NCBI GenBank assembly: GCA_944472155.2
Contig: OX235271.1
Coordinates: 68,244,416 to 68,308,415 of the forward strand
Source of the DNA: Trichobilharzia szidati
Lineage: Eukaryota; Platyhelminthes; Trematoda; Strigeidida; Schistosomatidae
Direction: 5' to 3'
Length of the DNA stretch: 64,000 nt
Shown: piece after piece, positions 37,690 through 48,539 of the stretch
Numbering within the stretch: the first letter of the stretch is position 1
Layout: each line of letters starts with the position of its first letter
The notes under the pieces: model-generated
What the model saw: the letters and a program-made list of their open reading frames with translations, nothing else
What the model was told of the DNA's origin: nothing
The model's database searches: none
Translations under genes and position numbers: made by a program

Positions 37690-39330
37690 ATCCTCTTGAG
37701 TAAAGAGTTATCTTTTCTGTGATTTCATTCTCAGAAGCTGTACAGTCTCATTTATATATATAGTAGTTTACATGGATACAATTATTATTTATTTAATTCC
37801 ATATAGTAACGAAGGAGATAATAATTTCCAACTTGATATGAGAGTTTGAAGGTACGAATATAGATTACAAGGGGCTTAGAGACACGATTACATAGGATTA
37901 GAAAAAAGTTACAACGTATACAAAATTAATATTTGATAACTGGAGAAATAATTTTAAAGGCGAATAAAAGGTGACAATTATTTTCAACTTGATATGAATT
38001 ACAAGAGGCTTAGAAACAAAACTTACGCAGGGATAGAATGAATTACAGGTGTGAACAAAATGAGCAAGGAAACAAATTGAAATCATAATTTTCAACTTGA
38101 AATGGAAGTTGGGAGGTGTCAATATAGATTGTAAGAGGCATAGAAACACAAAATTACGCAGGATTAGTATATAACTGTAAAATGGTTATTCTAAACCGAT
38201 TACAAGTGTGATCAGGAGGAGCATGGAAACAAACTTAAAATAACTCATTTTATAACTGAAAAAATGGGATAAATTGAATGAAGACAAAGAGAGAGAAAGA
38301 GAAGACGTTCAGCGAAGAGACTTTTGGGCGAATTCATTCACATAGCTGTACAATCGCATTTATATATAATTATTTGTGTGTGTGTGTACATGAGGTTTGT
38401 CAAGTTTAGATAGTTGATTAATTAATACAAGAATGATGTAATATATAAACAAAGTTAATCAGACAGCAACTAAAGTAAGAGTGAGTTAGTAAGCTAGATG
38501 ACGTAATATAACTGACTAAAATGTTTCAACTTAGTTCAGGGTAGCAACAGAGGTAATTACAAGTAGATACTAAGTAGAAGTCAAATTGAGCAAATAAGTT
38601 GGATGACGTAACAGAAATTGAGCATTGTTCAAGTCAGTAACAGTGGTAGTGAGGTGTAGAAATTGAATCGGGTGGGGGTAGAGAACAAGAAGGTTGAAAA
38701 TGTAAAATATTACAATTGAGAAGACGAAATAATACTAATGAAGAGACAGAAGAAAAGATTAGGTAGAATTACTTGTCGGCTAATAAGAGACAAAAACAAA
38801 AAAAAGAAGAAAAAAGAGAGAAATACACACAGAGAACAAAACAAGAAACCGAAGGATGAGGGAACATACCGAACTAGGTCCACGGTAGTTGTAAAAGGTA
38901 GTTGAACACACAGCTCCGGCTTTTCGATGCATATGGCGAGAGCTTCTGCAGTACGAAGAAGTCGGAAACACACTGCCTTTGGTAGATTTTTGTTTACTTT
39001 GTAAATTAAAATAATTGTCACTTTTTATTCGTCTTTAAAATTATTTCTCCAGTCATTAAATATTAATTTTACGTACGTTGTAACTTTTCTCTAGTCCTAT
39101 GTAATCTTGTCTCTAAGCCCCTTGTAATCAATATTCGTACCTTCAAGCTTTCATATCAAATTGAAAATTATTATCTCCTTCGTTAGTGTGTGGAATTAAA
39201 TAAATAATAATTGTATCCATGTAAACTAATGTATATAAATGCGAGTGCACAGCTTTTGAGAATGAAATCGCCGAAAAGATATCTTTGTTGAACTTATTGT
39301 TCTTCTCCCTCTAATGTCCCAGTGGGTATT
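37690..39330 (-). mobile_element. PLE remnant with direct and inverted terminal repeats
   Basis: On the minus strand near 38.87-39.0 kb a frame gives NKNLPKAVCFRLLRTAEALA then ICIEKPELCVQ, the PLE C-terminus. Flanks are terminal repeats. 37697-37975 reads ATCTTTTCTGTGATTTCATT ... TTACATGGATACAATTATTA on the plus strand; 39015-39310 is the same unit inverted. A further related unit with GAAGAGACTTTTGGGCGAAT lies at 38310-38370. Paired direct plus inverted terminal repeats are characteristic of PLE pseudo-LTRs. Confidence 0.7.
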
Positions 39331-39472
39331 TTCCACGATTTTAAGATTTATCTTCAATCTTGTACCACCTTTCTACTCACTACTTAGGTTTTCGAAATGA
39401 CCAGAATGTTGACTTTTCAGTGGGGAAAGTTTATGCATATGTTTGTATGTTCTTTCTACTTCACTTATTGCG

Positions 39473-39660
39473 TCGGCGGTACAGCGGTTAGGACTCTCAC
39501 CGACCATGCACATGGTCCGAGGTTCGATCCCCCGCCGACGCACAACTGATATCTATGGTCGGCCTGCTAAATTTGGGCTACCGATATCACACGTTGAAAA
39601 TTCCATACTTGTATCAAAATACTGTGTGGAATCAAGCTATAATATAATATATAATAATAT
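39473..39660 (+). repeat. tRNA-like head plus short body (same as 32.2 kb)
   Basis: GCGTCGGCGGTACAGCGGTT, TCGATCCCCCGCCGACGCAC, then CTGATATCTATGGTCGGCCT ... TGTGGAATCAAGCTATAA, followed by a TATAATAATA simple tail. This shows the natural 3' end of the unit whose other copy is joined to the PLE ORF. Confidence 0.7.
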
Positions 39661-39939
39661 GTAATTACTGAGTGAGAGAGGCATGGTAAATTCAGCCATC
39701 GTTCTTTCTAAACACCTGTTTTCGCTTCTATGTACGTTATGTAGAATAACAGTTGAATAGTCATCATGTGTGTGTGTCTGTGCGTTTATTCACATTAACA
39801 TTATGTATGACTGAGTGAGACTACCTATTTGTATTCCCTTTTGTGTATAGTCAATGAATTGAGATTTTAATTCTTTGACGTATGGCAAAAGTCTACTTTG
39901 TTTCAAGTTTGATCTCAAATTGACATAATTTAGAGGAAC

Positions 39940-40850
39940 ATTATCAAGGGTCCTAGTTTCGGACTCTTCAGTGGTGTGCACCCATAATATAACCACGAAT
40001 AGAACTCAGGATCTTCAGGTTGCTAGACGAGTCCGTTAGATTTTAACTTTTTCCGATTGGCGAGTATTTGTCCTTCAATCTGACTTTTTTTTCCTTCACA
40101 TTCCCCAGTGGAACATAGGGCTTCAAGCTAGTGGCTTGGAGTTTCTGTAGCAGTGTTTATTTTACAGGATGGGGTTACTAGCCTCATGCCCAACCTTTCC
40201 TCTTCACCAGCATTATTTCTGGCTTAGCAAGGTAAAGGAGTGCGTCGGCCGAGGATCGAACCCCAGACCATGTGCATGGTCGGCGAGAGTCCTAACCGCT
40301 GTGCCACCGACTTGATGGTGGCGAATTCATAGAAGTAGGAATTCATGTGCCACCGCTGAATTTCGTCCAACCCACTGGCTTAATTATCAGTAGGTTCGCC
40401 TCGTAGTCTAAAGGTTCTGGGTTAGATCCTTATCAAATAAAGTATATTATATTTTAATAGTTTACACACAATGATAAGTTTTGTTATTGGTAATATTTCG
40501 AGCAAAATTACTGCCCGTGTTCACACCAGTGTTGGAATTGTTTGATTCCTTTCAGCTTGATATAAATGTGTGAGTTTGTTGGCCAGTCTTTTAATGGGAA
40601 GACCGTCAGTTGAATTAATATCAGTAAAAAGTTTGAGCATTGTGGATTAGATAACAAAACTTATCATTGTGTGTAAACTATTAAAATATAATATACTTTA
40701 TTTGATCTAATCCACAATGCTCAAACTTTTTACTGATATTAGATCCTTATCGGTTGCTGCGTGCTGACGAGTAGCCTAAATCTAGGACGAAACGGACGCG
40801 GAGCACTCCTGATTTTCAGTATTTCTCTAACTGCTGTTAGTCTGTGACCG
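39940..40850. mobile_element. Nested cluster: SINE-B pieces, SINE-A (minus) and a palindromic insert
   Basis: A minus-strand SINE-B part (39940-40075) abuts a minus-strand SINE-A (about 40085-40310: TTCCCCAGTGGAACATAGGG ... GCACTCCTTTACC on minus, head near 40300). A plus-strand SINE-B follows at 40320-40434 and resumes at 40752-40850 (CGTGCTGACGAG...GGACGAAACGG, hammerhead-like). The gap in that copy is a 304-bp insertion described separately. Confidence 0.65.
40422..40751. mobile_element. 304-bp palindromic element with exact 13-bp TSD
   Basis: The element 40435-40738 lies between TTAGATCCTTATC repeats at 40422-40434 and 40739-40751. Internally, a perfect inverted repeat of 47 bp or more pairs 40441-40487 with about 40652-40698, extended by AAATAA/TTATTT. 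A second inverted repeat pairs about 40617-40652 with 40703-40739 (AAAAAGTTTGAGCATTGTGG). No ORF or tRNA-like part is seen. I do not recognise the family; TSD length suits a retroelement or PLE-type insertion. Confidence 0.75.
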
Positions 40851-40884
40851 AACTGGAAACCAATCAAGTTACTGCAAACCAATA

Positions 40885-41125
40885 TATATTAGTGCGTCGG
40901 TGGCACAGCGGTTAGGACGCTCGCGGACCATGCAGATCGTCCGGGGTTCGATCCTCGGTCGACGCACTCCTTTACCTTGCTAAGCCAGAAATAATGCTGG
41001 TAAAGAGGTAAGGTTGGGCATGGGGCTAGTAACCTCATCCTGTAAAGTTAACCACTGTTACAGAAACTTCAAGTCACTAGCCTGAAGCCCTATGTTCCAC
41101 TTGGAACGTGAAGGAAAGAAAAAAA
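40885..41125 (+). mobile_element. SINE-A copy
   Basis: TGCGTCGGTGGCACAGCGGT head, GGTTCGATCCTCGGTCGACG, a body with AAGCCAGAAATAATGCTGGT, and the end CCCTATGTTCCACTTGGAAC, CGTGAAGG and A-rich. AT-rich flanks (AATATATATT on both sides) suggest but do not prove a TSD. Confidence 0.75.
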
Positions 41126-41837
41126 TATATATATTTACTTTCTTACCTAAATTATGCAAAACAGTTGTGTTGTTAAGTCACGTCAAACAAATAAAAAAAC
41201 AACACATTCATTTTCATATTAGATTTCTGCAGTTGTAAATTTTCAACTGATATACAGCTTTTTACCAGTGCTACAAAATTGTATAAATCAGACAGCCAAA
41301 TGTTATGTGTGGCGTCTTATCTAAATTTTCAATAAAGTATCTCTCTTAGATATTTTAATTTTCAAGAGTTTATTGAATTCCTTCAGATTTTCTAAGTTTC
41401 CACAATTTATTGCCCTAGCTTTCAAGCATCTCACAAACACTAATTAATGTATACGCTTTCGTTGTACAGCATTTACTACAGTCAGGCAGCTTTCGACTTC
41501 AAAATTTACGAATTCGGCAACAGACAGTGCGGATTGTAACTTTAGTAAATCTGAGATTTCGTTGTGTTGCAGATGTTGTATTTCACCTGTAGATTATATT
41601 GAACATTAGACTTAAATGAAGTATTTCACTCCATATTTGTATAATAATTTATCCAATGATAATCGTTACCCTCTTCCTCTTGTTTCATCTAATCACACTA
41701 GTTGGTATTAGTCTATACAGCTCAAAGAAACGCCTATGCATAAGGCCTTCTTAACATAATAAAAAAGGTTATCGTAACTGCATTCCAATTGCACACCAAT
41801 ATAATTTTCTATAGTTGGTAAGGATTAGATTTGTGTT

Positions 41838-42421
41838 TACGAGTTTGACCACGGATTGATATCAGTTAGAGAAGCATTGAAAACCAGCAAGGAGTACTGG
41901 ACAGCTGTTCCATTCATCCTAGTTTGCGAATCATCGGCACCCACCACCAGGGTTCGAACCCAAGACCTTCCGGTTACAAGGCAAGCTTGTATACCATTCA
42001 GCCACTGGGACCCATTTCAATGGCAAGTGCATGAATTCTAACTTCTACCAATTCGTGATTTAGCGCGACCATCAACCAATATCATCGGTGGGACATCCAT
42101 CCTCACACTTAATTGAATGGAACTCACTGGTCATGACTTCTCACTATAACTCCAGGAAACTCCATCCTGTAGCAAGTCACTAATTGGCGTCTCCAATTGG
42201 TAGAATTTAGAATTCATGCACTGGCCATTGAATCGGGTCCCAGTGGCTGAATGGTATACGAGCTTGCCTTGTAACCAAAAGGACCTGGGTTCGAACCCTG
42301 GCGGTGGGTGCGTACTGTCGATGATTCCCAAAACTAGGATGAATCGTACAGTTGTCCAGTACTCCTTGCTGATTTTCAATGCTTCTCTAACTGATATCAA
42401 TCCGTGATCAATTCGTAAAAA
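41838..42421. mobile_element. SINE-B inverted dimer (about 584 bp)
   Basis: The left half is a minus-strand SINE-B with its long 5' region; the right half is a plus-strand copy. Complementary ends: ACCACGGATTGATATCAGTT left, AACTGATATCAATCCGTGAT right. The right arm has GTACTG-TCGATGA, CTAGGATGAATCG and CTTGTAACCAAAAGGACCTG then GGTTCGAACCC. No clear TSD was found. Confidence 0.75.
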
Positions 42422-42429
42422 CCGATATA

Positions 42430-43000
42430 AATCATATTTAGATAGGAAAACACTACTTTTTTAAATTGAAACCTTACACACATTCAATTAAATGTGTACT
42501 TATTTATGCTTTAATGCAGTCACAGTTTATTTGTCCATAAGTATTGTACGGTAATCCTGCTGTTCATATTTGCTTTCGTTTGTATATATATATATATATA
42601 TATATTGCAGAATTATTTTTGAGATATACACTTAATCACAGCAAGAAACATTGAAAATAACTGAGATCATCATATCAAAGTTGTTATTTTTAATCGGTGA
42701 CACATTTACTAGAAAAACTACCACTTAAAAGTTAACCTGTCTCTGTAATATATACATATACCTATTGCAGCGATTGATTTACTAGTGTTTTTTTATTATT
42801 TGTAACGTTGATTTATTCGGGTTTAAATGAAGTATAAGGTAACTGTAATGACGAATAAAAGATTTGCGTTAATCTCGAGCCACTGAATAAAATATTTCCT
42901 TCAGCCTAATGCAAGGAGTTATCACGCATTCAAAGATTCAGGCAATTTTACAGAGACAGCAATGATCAAACGTGTAGACTTGCTTCACATCCTTAGCTTG
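42430..43000. other. Unassigned AT-rich sequence with (TA)n
   Basis: A TA microsatellite lies at about 42583-42605. No gene or repeat family is recognised in the rest. Confidence 0.4.
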
Positions 43001-43009
43001 AAGATGCCA

Positions 43010-43325
43010 AGTTAGGTCATAAAGTGACATTACTGTAAAGCAAGGAATACTGGAGTGGTGTTTTGTCATAGTTTGATAGCGATCAAACCTAAAATCTTCA
43101 GGTTACAAGGTGAGCCCGTCAGCCATTCACCAACTGGGTTAGACAAATGCCAGTAATGGCCAATGAATTCTAACCTGTGCCAATGCGCGATATATGGTAA
43201 CACCGCCAGCTGATGTCATCGATGAGTATTTCTCACATCTGACTTCGACCATACCTCTCACGAGTTCTCACGAAAACTCAAGTTATCTTCATTCTGTAGT
43301 CAGACATTAGTGACCACTATATTAT
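43010..43325 (-). mobile_element. SINE-B copy, decayed
   Basis: On the minus strand a 5' region with GTCTGACTACAGAATGAAG is followed by CCAGTTGGTGAATGGCTGAC, TGTAACCTGAAGATTTTAGG and a much mutated body (ATGACAAAACACCACTCCAG). Confidence 0.5.
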
Positions 43326-43789
43326 TTTCTGTTTCTGTGTGTATTTTAGACATATGGGAGTATAACATATAAGCACAAGTTATATTTTCTTGTAGCTATT
43401 CGCCTAATATTCTCTTCTACTTTTCTATATATCTGTAAGAAGTGAATCCATTCAATGCAGTGTATACAGTGATCAATAAAGACTTAACATCTTTACATGA
43501 ATTCCAAGCCAAAACATCTGGAAAGGCTGAAACTAATTTTTGTTTTTTGCAACAAGAATGTTATAACTAGTCCTAAAAATAAGATTTATGTATTATTTAA
43601 ATTGAGATACGACAAATAACTGACGACAGAAATGGGATAATCGAAAATATTTATATAGGTCTAAAAATATGTTGTACCACTAGAAATAAGTTCCTAAAGC
43701 CGAGCAACTGTTTGAGGTAGAACAAAGAAAAAAAGATAATTCAACTGGCCAAAGAAGCATTGTGATTTAATAATCTATTTTATCTATCT

Positions 43790-44650
43790 TTATTTTTATT
43801 TAAGAAGGTTTATCACTGAGCATAAAGTACTCTGCGGAAGATCAAGACTAAGAGCAATACGTCATTTGACGGATTAGTTTCAAGCGTACCTATCAGTTTA
43901 TTCTTCTTGGTTATCTTCAGTATCGAGGGAAGGTAGTGGTTGATGAAAGTCTGCGATGTGTTGGAAATGCTTTTCATGATGCGCGAATCAAGCCTCTGGG
44001 CAATATAAAAGAAATAAATTCCTATTAGTGCTGAAAATATAGATCTTTTTCTTTATACTGAGTGATTGCTCAAGATTTCTACATTCATTTCAAATCAATG
44101 AAGGTCGCTTTTGCCTTCCCAATGCTGACCAGCTTTGATATCCTCATCCCTGCTGCCTATAGATGAAATAGGTAACTTCCTTTAGATTCCTCGTTGATGG
44201 TGACTGACGCTTGTCGTTGTTGTTGGTTGGGTATCTTCATTACCTCTACCTTGTTTATGTCCTGTCTTCCCTATCTGTCACATCTGCTAACTCCATGATC
44301 CTTATCTGTAGATCTTCAAATTTGTGCAACATTAAACTTAAATCATCGAAATAGGTCAGATCTCCTACACTGTTCTTGTCAGCCCAATGTATGTCTTCCT
44401 GTACCCTATAGGAAGATTATTGGTGGTAGTAGGCAACCTTGTCTTACTGCAGTCTTTACTTTAAACGCTCCACTGAGCTTTCATTTGTGTTTACTGGTTC
44501 AATAGTTTAATAACCAGTCCTAATTATTTAGTTCAATTTTAGATTTTCCCGTCGATTGATTGAACCGAAGTGCTCCGTCTCAGGTTGACATGTCGGCTTC
44601 TTGTGCAGATGCTTCGACGATGTCTGGACATGTAATTAGAAGTTAATTGG
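43790..44650 (-). pseudogene. Decayed RTE-like LINE fragment
   Basis: The minus strand contains the RT region around the expected FADD box (near 44.35 kb: a DLTYFDDLSLMLHKFEDLQI-like stretch), then QPNNNDKRQSPSTRNL (short Gln/Asn run) and a KHFQHIADFHQPLPSILKI-like end. Many frame breaks. It lacks the usual TTA 3' end at the left boundary. Confidence 0.5.
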
Positions 44651-44855
44651 TGGATAGTGACTAGCATTGGAATCCAGGATGCCTAAGTGGTCTAGTGGAT
44701 AACACGCTTTGGCGTTTGAAACTATGGGCACTGGGTTCGAGCCTCGGTGGGAACATCATCCCTCACTGCGGAATGCAGGTACATCCAGATGATGAGTCCT
44801 AAATAGGACGAAATGAGCATACTGGATTCCACTGCTAGTCACCATCTACCAGTTC
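44648..44855 (+). mobile_element. Sm-alpha element with near-complete hammerhead ribozyme
   Basis: Left end GGTGGATAGTGACTAGCATT is the inverse of the right end (GCTAGTCACCATCTACC). A tRNA-like part follows: AAGTGGTCTAGTGGATAACA and GGGTTCGAGCC. At 44771-44828 the hammerhead reads ATCCAG / ATGATGA / GTCC-TAAATA-GGAC / GAAA / ATG-CAT hairpin / CTGGAT. All three stems can pair; only core position C3 deviates (A). Sm-alpha with an active hammerhead is known in schistosomes; this copy is probably weak or inactive. Confidence 0.8.
44771..44828 (+). ncRNA. Hammerhead ribozyme of Sm-alpha (C3 to A variant)
   Basis: Stem I AUCCAG/CUGGAU, stem II GUCC/GGAC with loop UAAAUA, conserved GA-rich core and GAAA box, short stem III AUG/CAU, and an AUA cleavage triplet before CUGGAU. 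Conserved C3 of the CUGAUGA box is A. Confidence 0.7.
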
Positions 44856-45377
44856 ACTTCTAAACAGTCTTAATCCCTGAAAATGACGGAGGACTGAGTG
44901 TGGGTTTGCCAATCTACTCTGGATAATCACTTAAACTTCAAAAACTGAAGAAGAAATGTGAAATGTAATCTCATCTAACTCTTCTGGTTAATTCTGCAGT
45001 TTAAATAATGTTTGTTTAGACAACAGTCGGCTTCAACGAGTCTAGAATGTAAATCTTTATTTTATTTGTGTCGATTCATTTCATCTAAGAATACAACCAA
45101 ATATCACATGAAACAGTTTTCAGTGTAATCGATTTGCATTAATTCATAATAATAGTGTCTTACAGATAGATTTTATTATTCTTTTGTAGTAACATAAAAA
45201 CTGCCAGTGGTTCTATTCTATAGTTTATTAAATCAAATAACACAAACGACATCGTGAAACTTACAGTAAAACAGTATTTTAATGATTCACTTTTTGAATT
45301 ACATTTCGTTTAAATAATAATCATTTCTGATTGCAATAATTAAAAACAATGATTCCAAGTGAATCGATATCTTATGG

Positions 45378-45615
45378 TAGTTGATTGAAGTGACTTCAGT
45401 TAAACAATGATTGAAAATCACGGAGTACTGGATATCTGTTTCGTCCTCGTTTGGGACTCTGCAGCAGTATGTCGTCATGGCTTCACCACTGGTCGAAACC
45501 TGGATCTGAAAGTCCCGACATTGCTGAAGTGACCTAAACAACGACGAATCAGCTGTCCGGCGCTCCCTGGTTATCAATAGCTCTCTAACTGAAGTCAATT
45601 TGTGATCACTTTTGT
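45378..45615. mobile_element. Short SINE-B inverted dimer with hammerhead-like sequence
   Basis: The left arm (minus) GACTTCAGTTAAACAATGAT ... GGAGTACTGGATATCTGTTT is complementary to the right arm GCTGTCCGGCGCTCCCTGGT ... CTCTAACTGAAGTCAATT. On the minus strand it reads ATACTG-CTGCAGA-GTCCCAAACGAGGAC-GAAACAG ... CAGTAC. This keeps stem I next to a complete CTG, the arrangement expected for a hammerhead. Confidence 0.6.
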
Positions 45616-45956
45616 AATGGAAATCTATTCACCTGTCTCTGTATTCATAAATTTATGTTTATTGTAAAAGACAGTTCAGTATCAGAATATCGAATGAGAA
45701 ATCAACATATGAGTTCTTTGAACTCAAATTCCTTTTTCAGTGATTGAATCCATATAACCAATTGGTTAAGCAGAAGCCAGTTATCTGGTACCGCGTTATG
45801 AGTCATACTTAGTGTATAAGATCCGATGATCCTATTCTCTTGCCCAAACTGAAATAAATGGAAACAGTGGGACGGTCTATAAAACGGATAGGACACTGAT
45901 TAACAACCCAAAGAGACTCCTGGAAATCTGGTCATAAAACTTTGAGAAAATGGCAC

Positions 45957-46216
45957 ACAGTTATAGTAGGTGCTTCGGTGGCATAGAGGTTAGGACGCTC
46001 GCCGACCATGCACATAGTCCAGGGTTCGATCCCCGGCCAACTCACCGCCTTACCTAGCTAAGCCAGAAGTAAAGCTGGTAAAGAGGAAAGGTTGGGCATC
46101 AGGCTACTAACCCTATCCTGTAAAAATAAACATCTCTGCTACCTAAACTTCAAGCCAGTGGCTTGAAGCCCTATGTTCCACTGGGAACGTGAAGGAATAA
46201 AAAAACAGTTATAGTA
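45957..46216 (+). mobile_element. SINE-A copy with exact 12-bp TSD
   Basis: The element 45969-46204 is bounded by ACAGTTATAGTA at 45957-45968 and 46205-46216. Head TGCTTCGGTGGCATAGAGGT, GGGTTCGATCCCCGG, body to CCCTATGTTCCACTGGGAAC, CGTGAAGG and A-rich tail. Confidence 0.85.
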
Positions 46217-46239
46217 TCCAACATCACTGATCACAGTTC

Positions 46240-47210
46240 TCCTTGTTCAGCTAATACCGGACCACCAAACTAAGTACATATCTGAAATGAACACCAAATA
46301 CTCCATCGCCATAAGGCACTGAGACGGCTTACCTCCAGATTAGGAAACTGACTCGACTGTTCAAGGGAGTAGGAGAAAGTTCATTAATTATTCTGCTACT
46401 TTATTTCCTTATATTATGTTTCATTGTTTTCTGTTTAACGCATCTCTTAGTGCTCACACGGTATCAACTTTATGTTTAAATAATAATAATGATAATATAA
46501 TAACAGTAATTTTTATTTGACCAACTGTTTTAAACAAAATCCTCAAACTGAATAAAGCATTCTTAACATTCAAAACATACTATAGAAGACGTACACTGAA
46601 AACTTCATTTGCACATGCTCCTCATTTTGCATTTCTTTTGCCTTCCATTCATATATTCTACATTTTTCCATAGGGAGCTCTCATTCTTCTCTCTTTGTAA
46701 CTCATTCATAGCCCTGCTATTCAATATTCTTGTAGAAGACATCACATACAATACACTACTTACAAAATTTTGTCGATAGCGTATTACTTATATAATTTAT
46801 TTCGGTGCATTAACAGTATGCCGCCGGTATGTACACTAATCAAATGGCGTAATTTATCAGTGTTTAAATGTAAAATAGACATCATGTATTGTTGAATAAG
46901 TATGGATAGTATAGCGAATTGATTAATAGTTGTATCTGTTCCGAACCGCAGACTACTGAATACCTTTCGATCATATATATACCCATTGACTACACCTGGA
47001 TAATTTGATACTGGTAAGCAGTACGAATTTTCACACAACTGAAAAATGAATAAATAAACAAATCACGTTGATAGAAATGTAATACATTTAGTATAAATCC
47101 AACAGAATAATAATGATAATATTTATTAATTGTTATGATTACTGTATAACATCAGCTAACCGATTCACTTCTATCTCAATGAAAAATGATAAGTTTGAAA
47201 ATTTACTGTT
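46240..47210. other. Unassigned sequence
   Basis: No gene or repeat family recognised. ORFs such as 46784-47038 lack any domain. Confidence 0.35.
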
Positions 47211-47212
47211 AT

Positions 47213-47480
47213 TATATACCTACCTGTGTGCATCGGTGGTGCAGCGGATAGGAAGCTCACCGACTATGCACAAAGTCCGGGGTTCGATCCACGGCCAACG
47301 CACTCCTTTACCTAGCTAAGCCCGAAATAAAGCTGGTAAAGAGGGAAGGTTGGTCATAAGGGTAGTAACTATATCCTGTTAAAATGAACACCGCTATTAC
47401 CGAAACTTCAAGCCTGTAGCTTGAAGCCCTATGTTCCGCTGGGAACGTGAAGGAATACAAAAAATAGATACCTGCCTGTA
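47213..47480 (+). mobile_element. SINE-A copy with near-perfect 12-bp TSD
   Basis: Head TGCATCGGTGGTGCAGCGGA, GGGTTCGATCCACGG, the shared body, and GCCCTATGTTCCGCTGGGAA with an A-rich tail. Flanks ATACCTACCTGT and ATACCTGCCTGT differ by one base. Confidence 0.75.
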
Positions 47481-47679
47481 CAGAGGTTCAGGTTGCCACA
47501 GAGACAGGCAAAAAGTATTCAAACTAACTTTAATGAACAGAAAATGCACGGCAGAAAGAATAATTATATAGAGAAACAAGGGTATTTAATGGATCTGGGG
47601 ATTACAAAGAGTGAATATATCTGCGCCACTGAGAACAATTTTCAGATATATTGCGTATAATCTAAGAATAACGGTTATG

Positions 47680-48060
47680 GATCCTCTCAAGCATTCTAAC
47701 TAGGTAGTCTACACTTGCTTTAGTGGCTAGTTTAAACGAACAGTGAAAGAGTTCATGGATTGTTTTCATTTGACCATCTGTTCTTTTTTCAGTCTCAGCC
47801 TAATCTTATGTCAGCTAACATTGCCTAAGGAGAAAGGTAGTGGCTTGTCAAGTGTAACATGTGTCTTTCTGATATCAATTTAGGTAGTTTTACAAGCTCA
47901 TTGATTACTTTCCTGTCCTCACCTAACCTCAGTAATACTCACCATGTTATACCAGTGAACACAGGAGACAGAACACAAACATCTATGACCAAAGGTAGTT
48001 ATTCTCTTCAGGTCTTTCACTTTTAATGTCCATCTCTCACAGATATATATATGTGTATAT
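47680..48060 (-). pseudogene. Decayed LINE RT C-terminal fragment
   Basis: Nucleotide resemblance to the 28.6-29.0 kb fragment on the minus strand (CCTAATCTTATGTCAGCTAA on plus; AGGAGACAGAACACAAACAT; CTATGACCAAAGGTAGTTAT). The coding frame is broken throughout. Confidence 0.5.
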
Positions 48061-48539
48061 TGTCACGAACCAGGCTTTGATCACTGGTGAGGTTGAAGGT
48101 GTATATTTCTGAATAGTTTCCGAATAACAACAGTAATTCCTGATTTTCAGTGATTCTCCAAATGAAATCTGTCTATGAAAATATATTAATAAGTTGCAAA
48201 TTAGTAAAGATGATTATTTTATTATTTCTAAAAATGTTTAGTTATGCTATATCCTCATAATGAAAGCAAGTTAAGGCTCGAGAATGAAAGATAAATAACC
48301 TTAAGTTTCAGTCAACTGGTTGATGGTGGAACACGCATTTCGTCCCACTTGGAACTTGTCTTCTAGATGTAATCCCCTGTATTCCCCACTGAGTGGTGCT
48401 GTTCTACTCAACCAACTGACTTAAAGTTATATGACCAGACATGGTCGTAGCATCTGAACAAGGAGCCTATCTGTCAACTTGAGACCGAGCACTTCGGTCC
48501 AATCAATCAAGAGGAAGATCTAAATTGAATTAAAACTTA

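Noticed and set aside
39443..39664. 73-codon ORF
   Set aside because: It is a translation of a tRNA-like head plus repeat body.
42216..42407. Overlapping ORFs on both strands across the SINE-B dimer
   Set aside because: They arise from the palindrome, which gives similar translations on both strands; no protein is implied.
42583..42605. TA repeat as possible origin or satellite
   Set aside because: A short simple-sequence repeat with no further structure.
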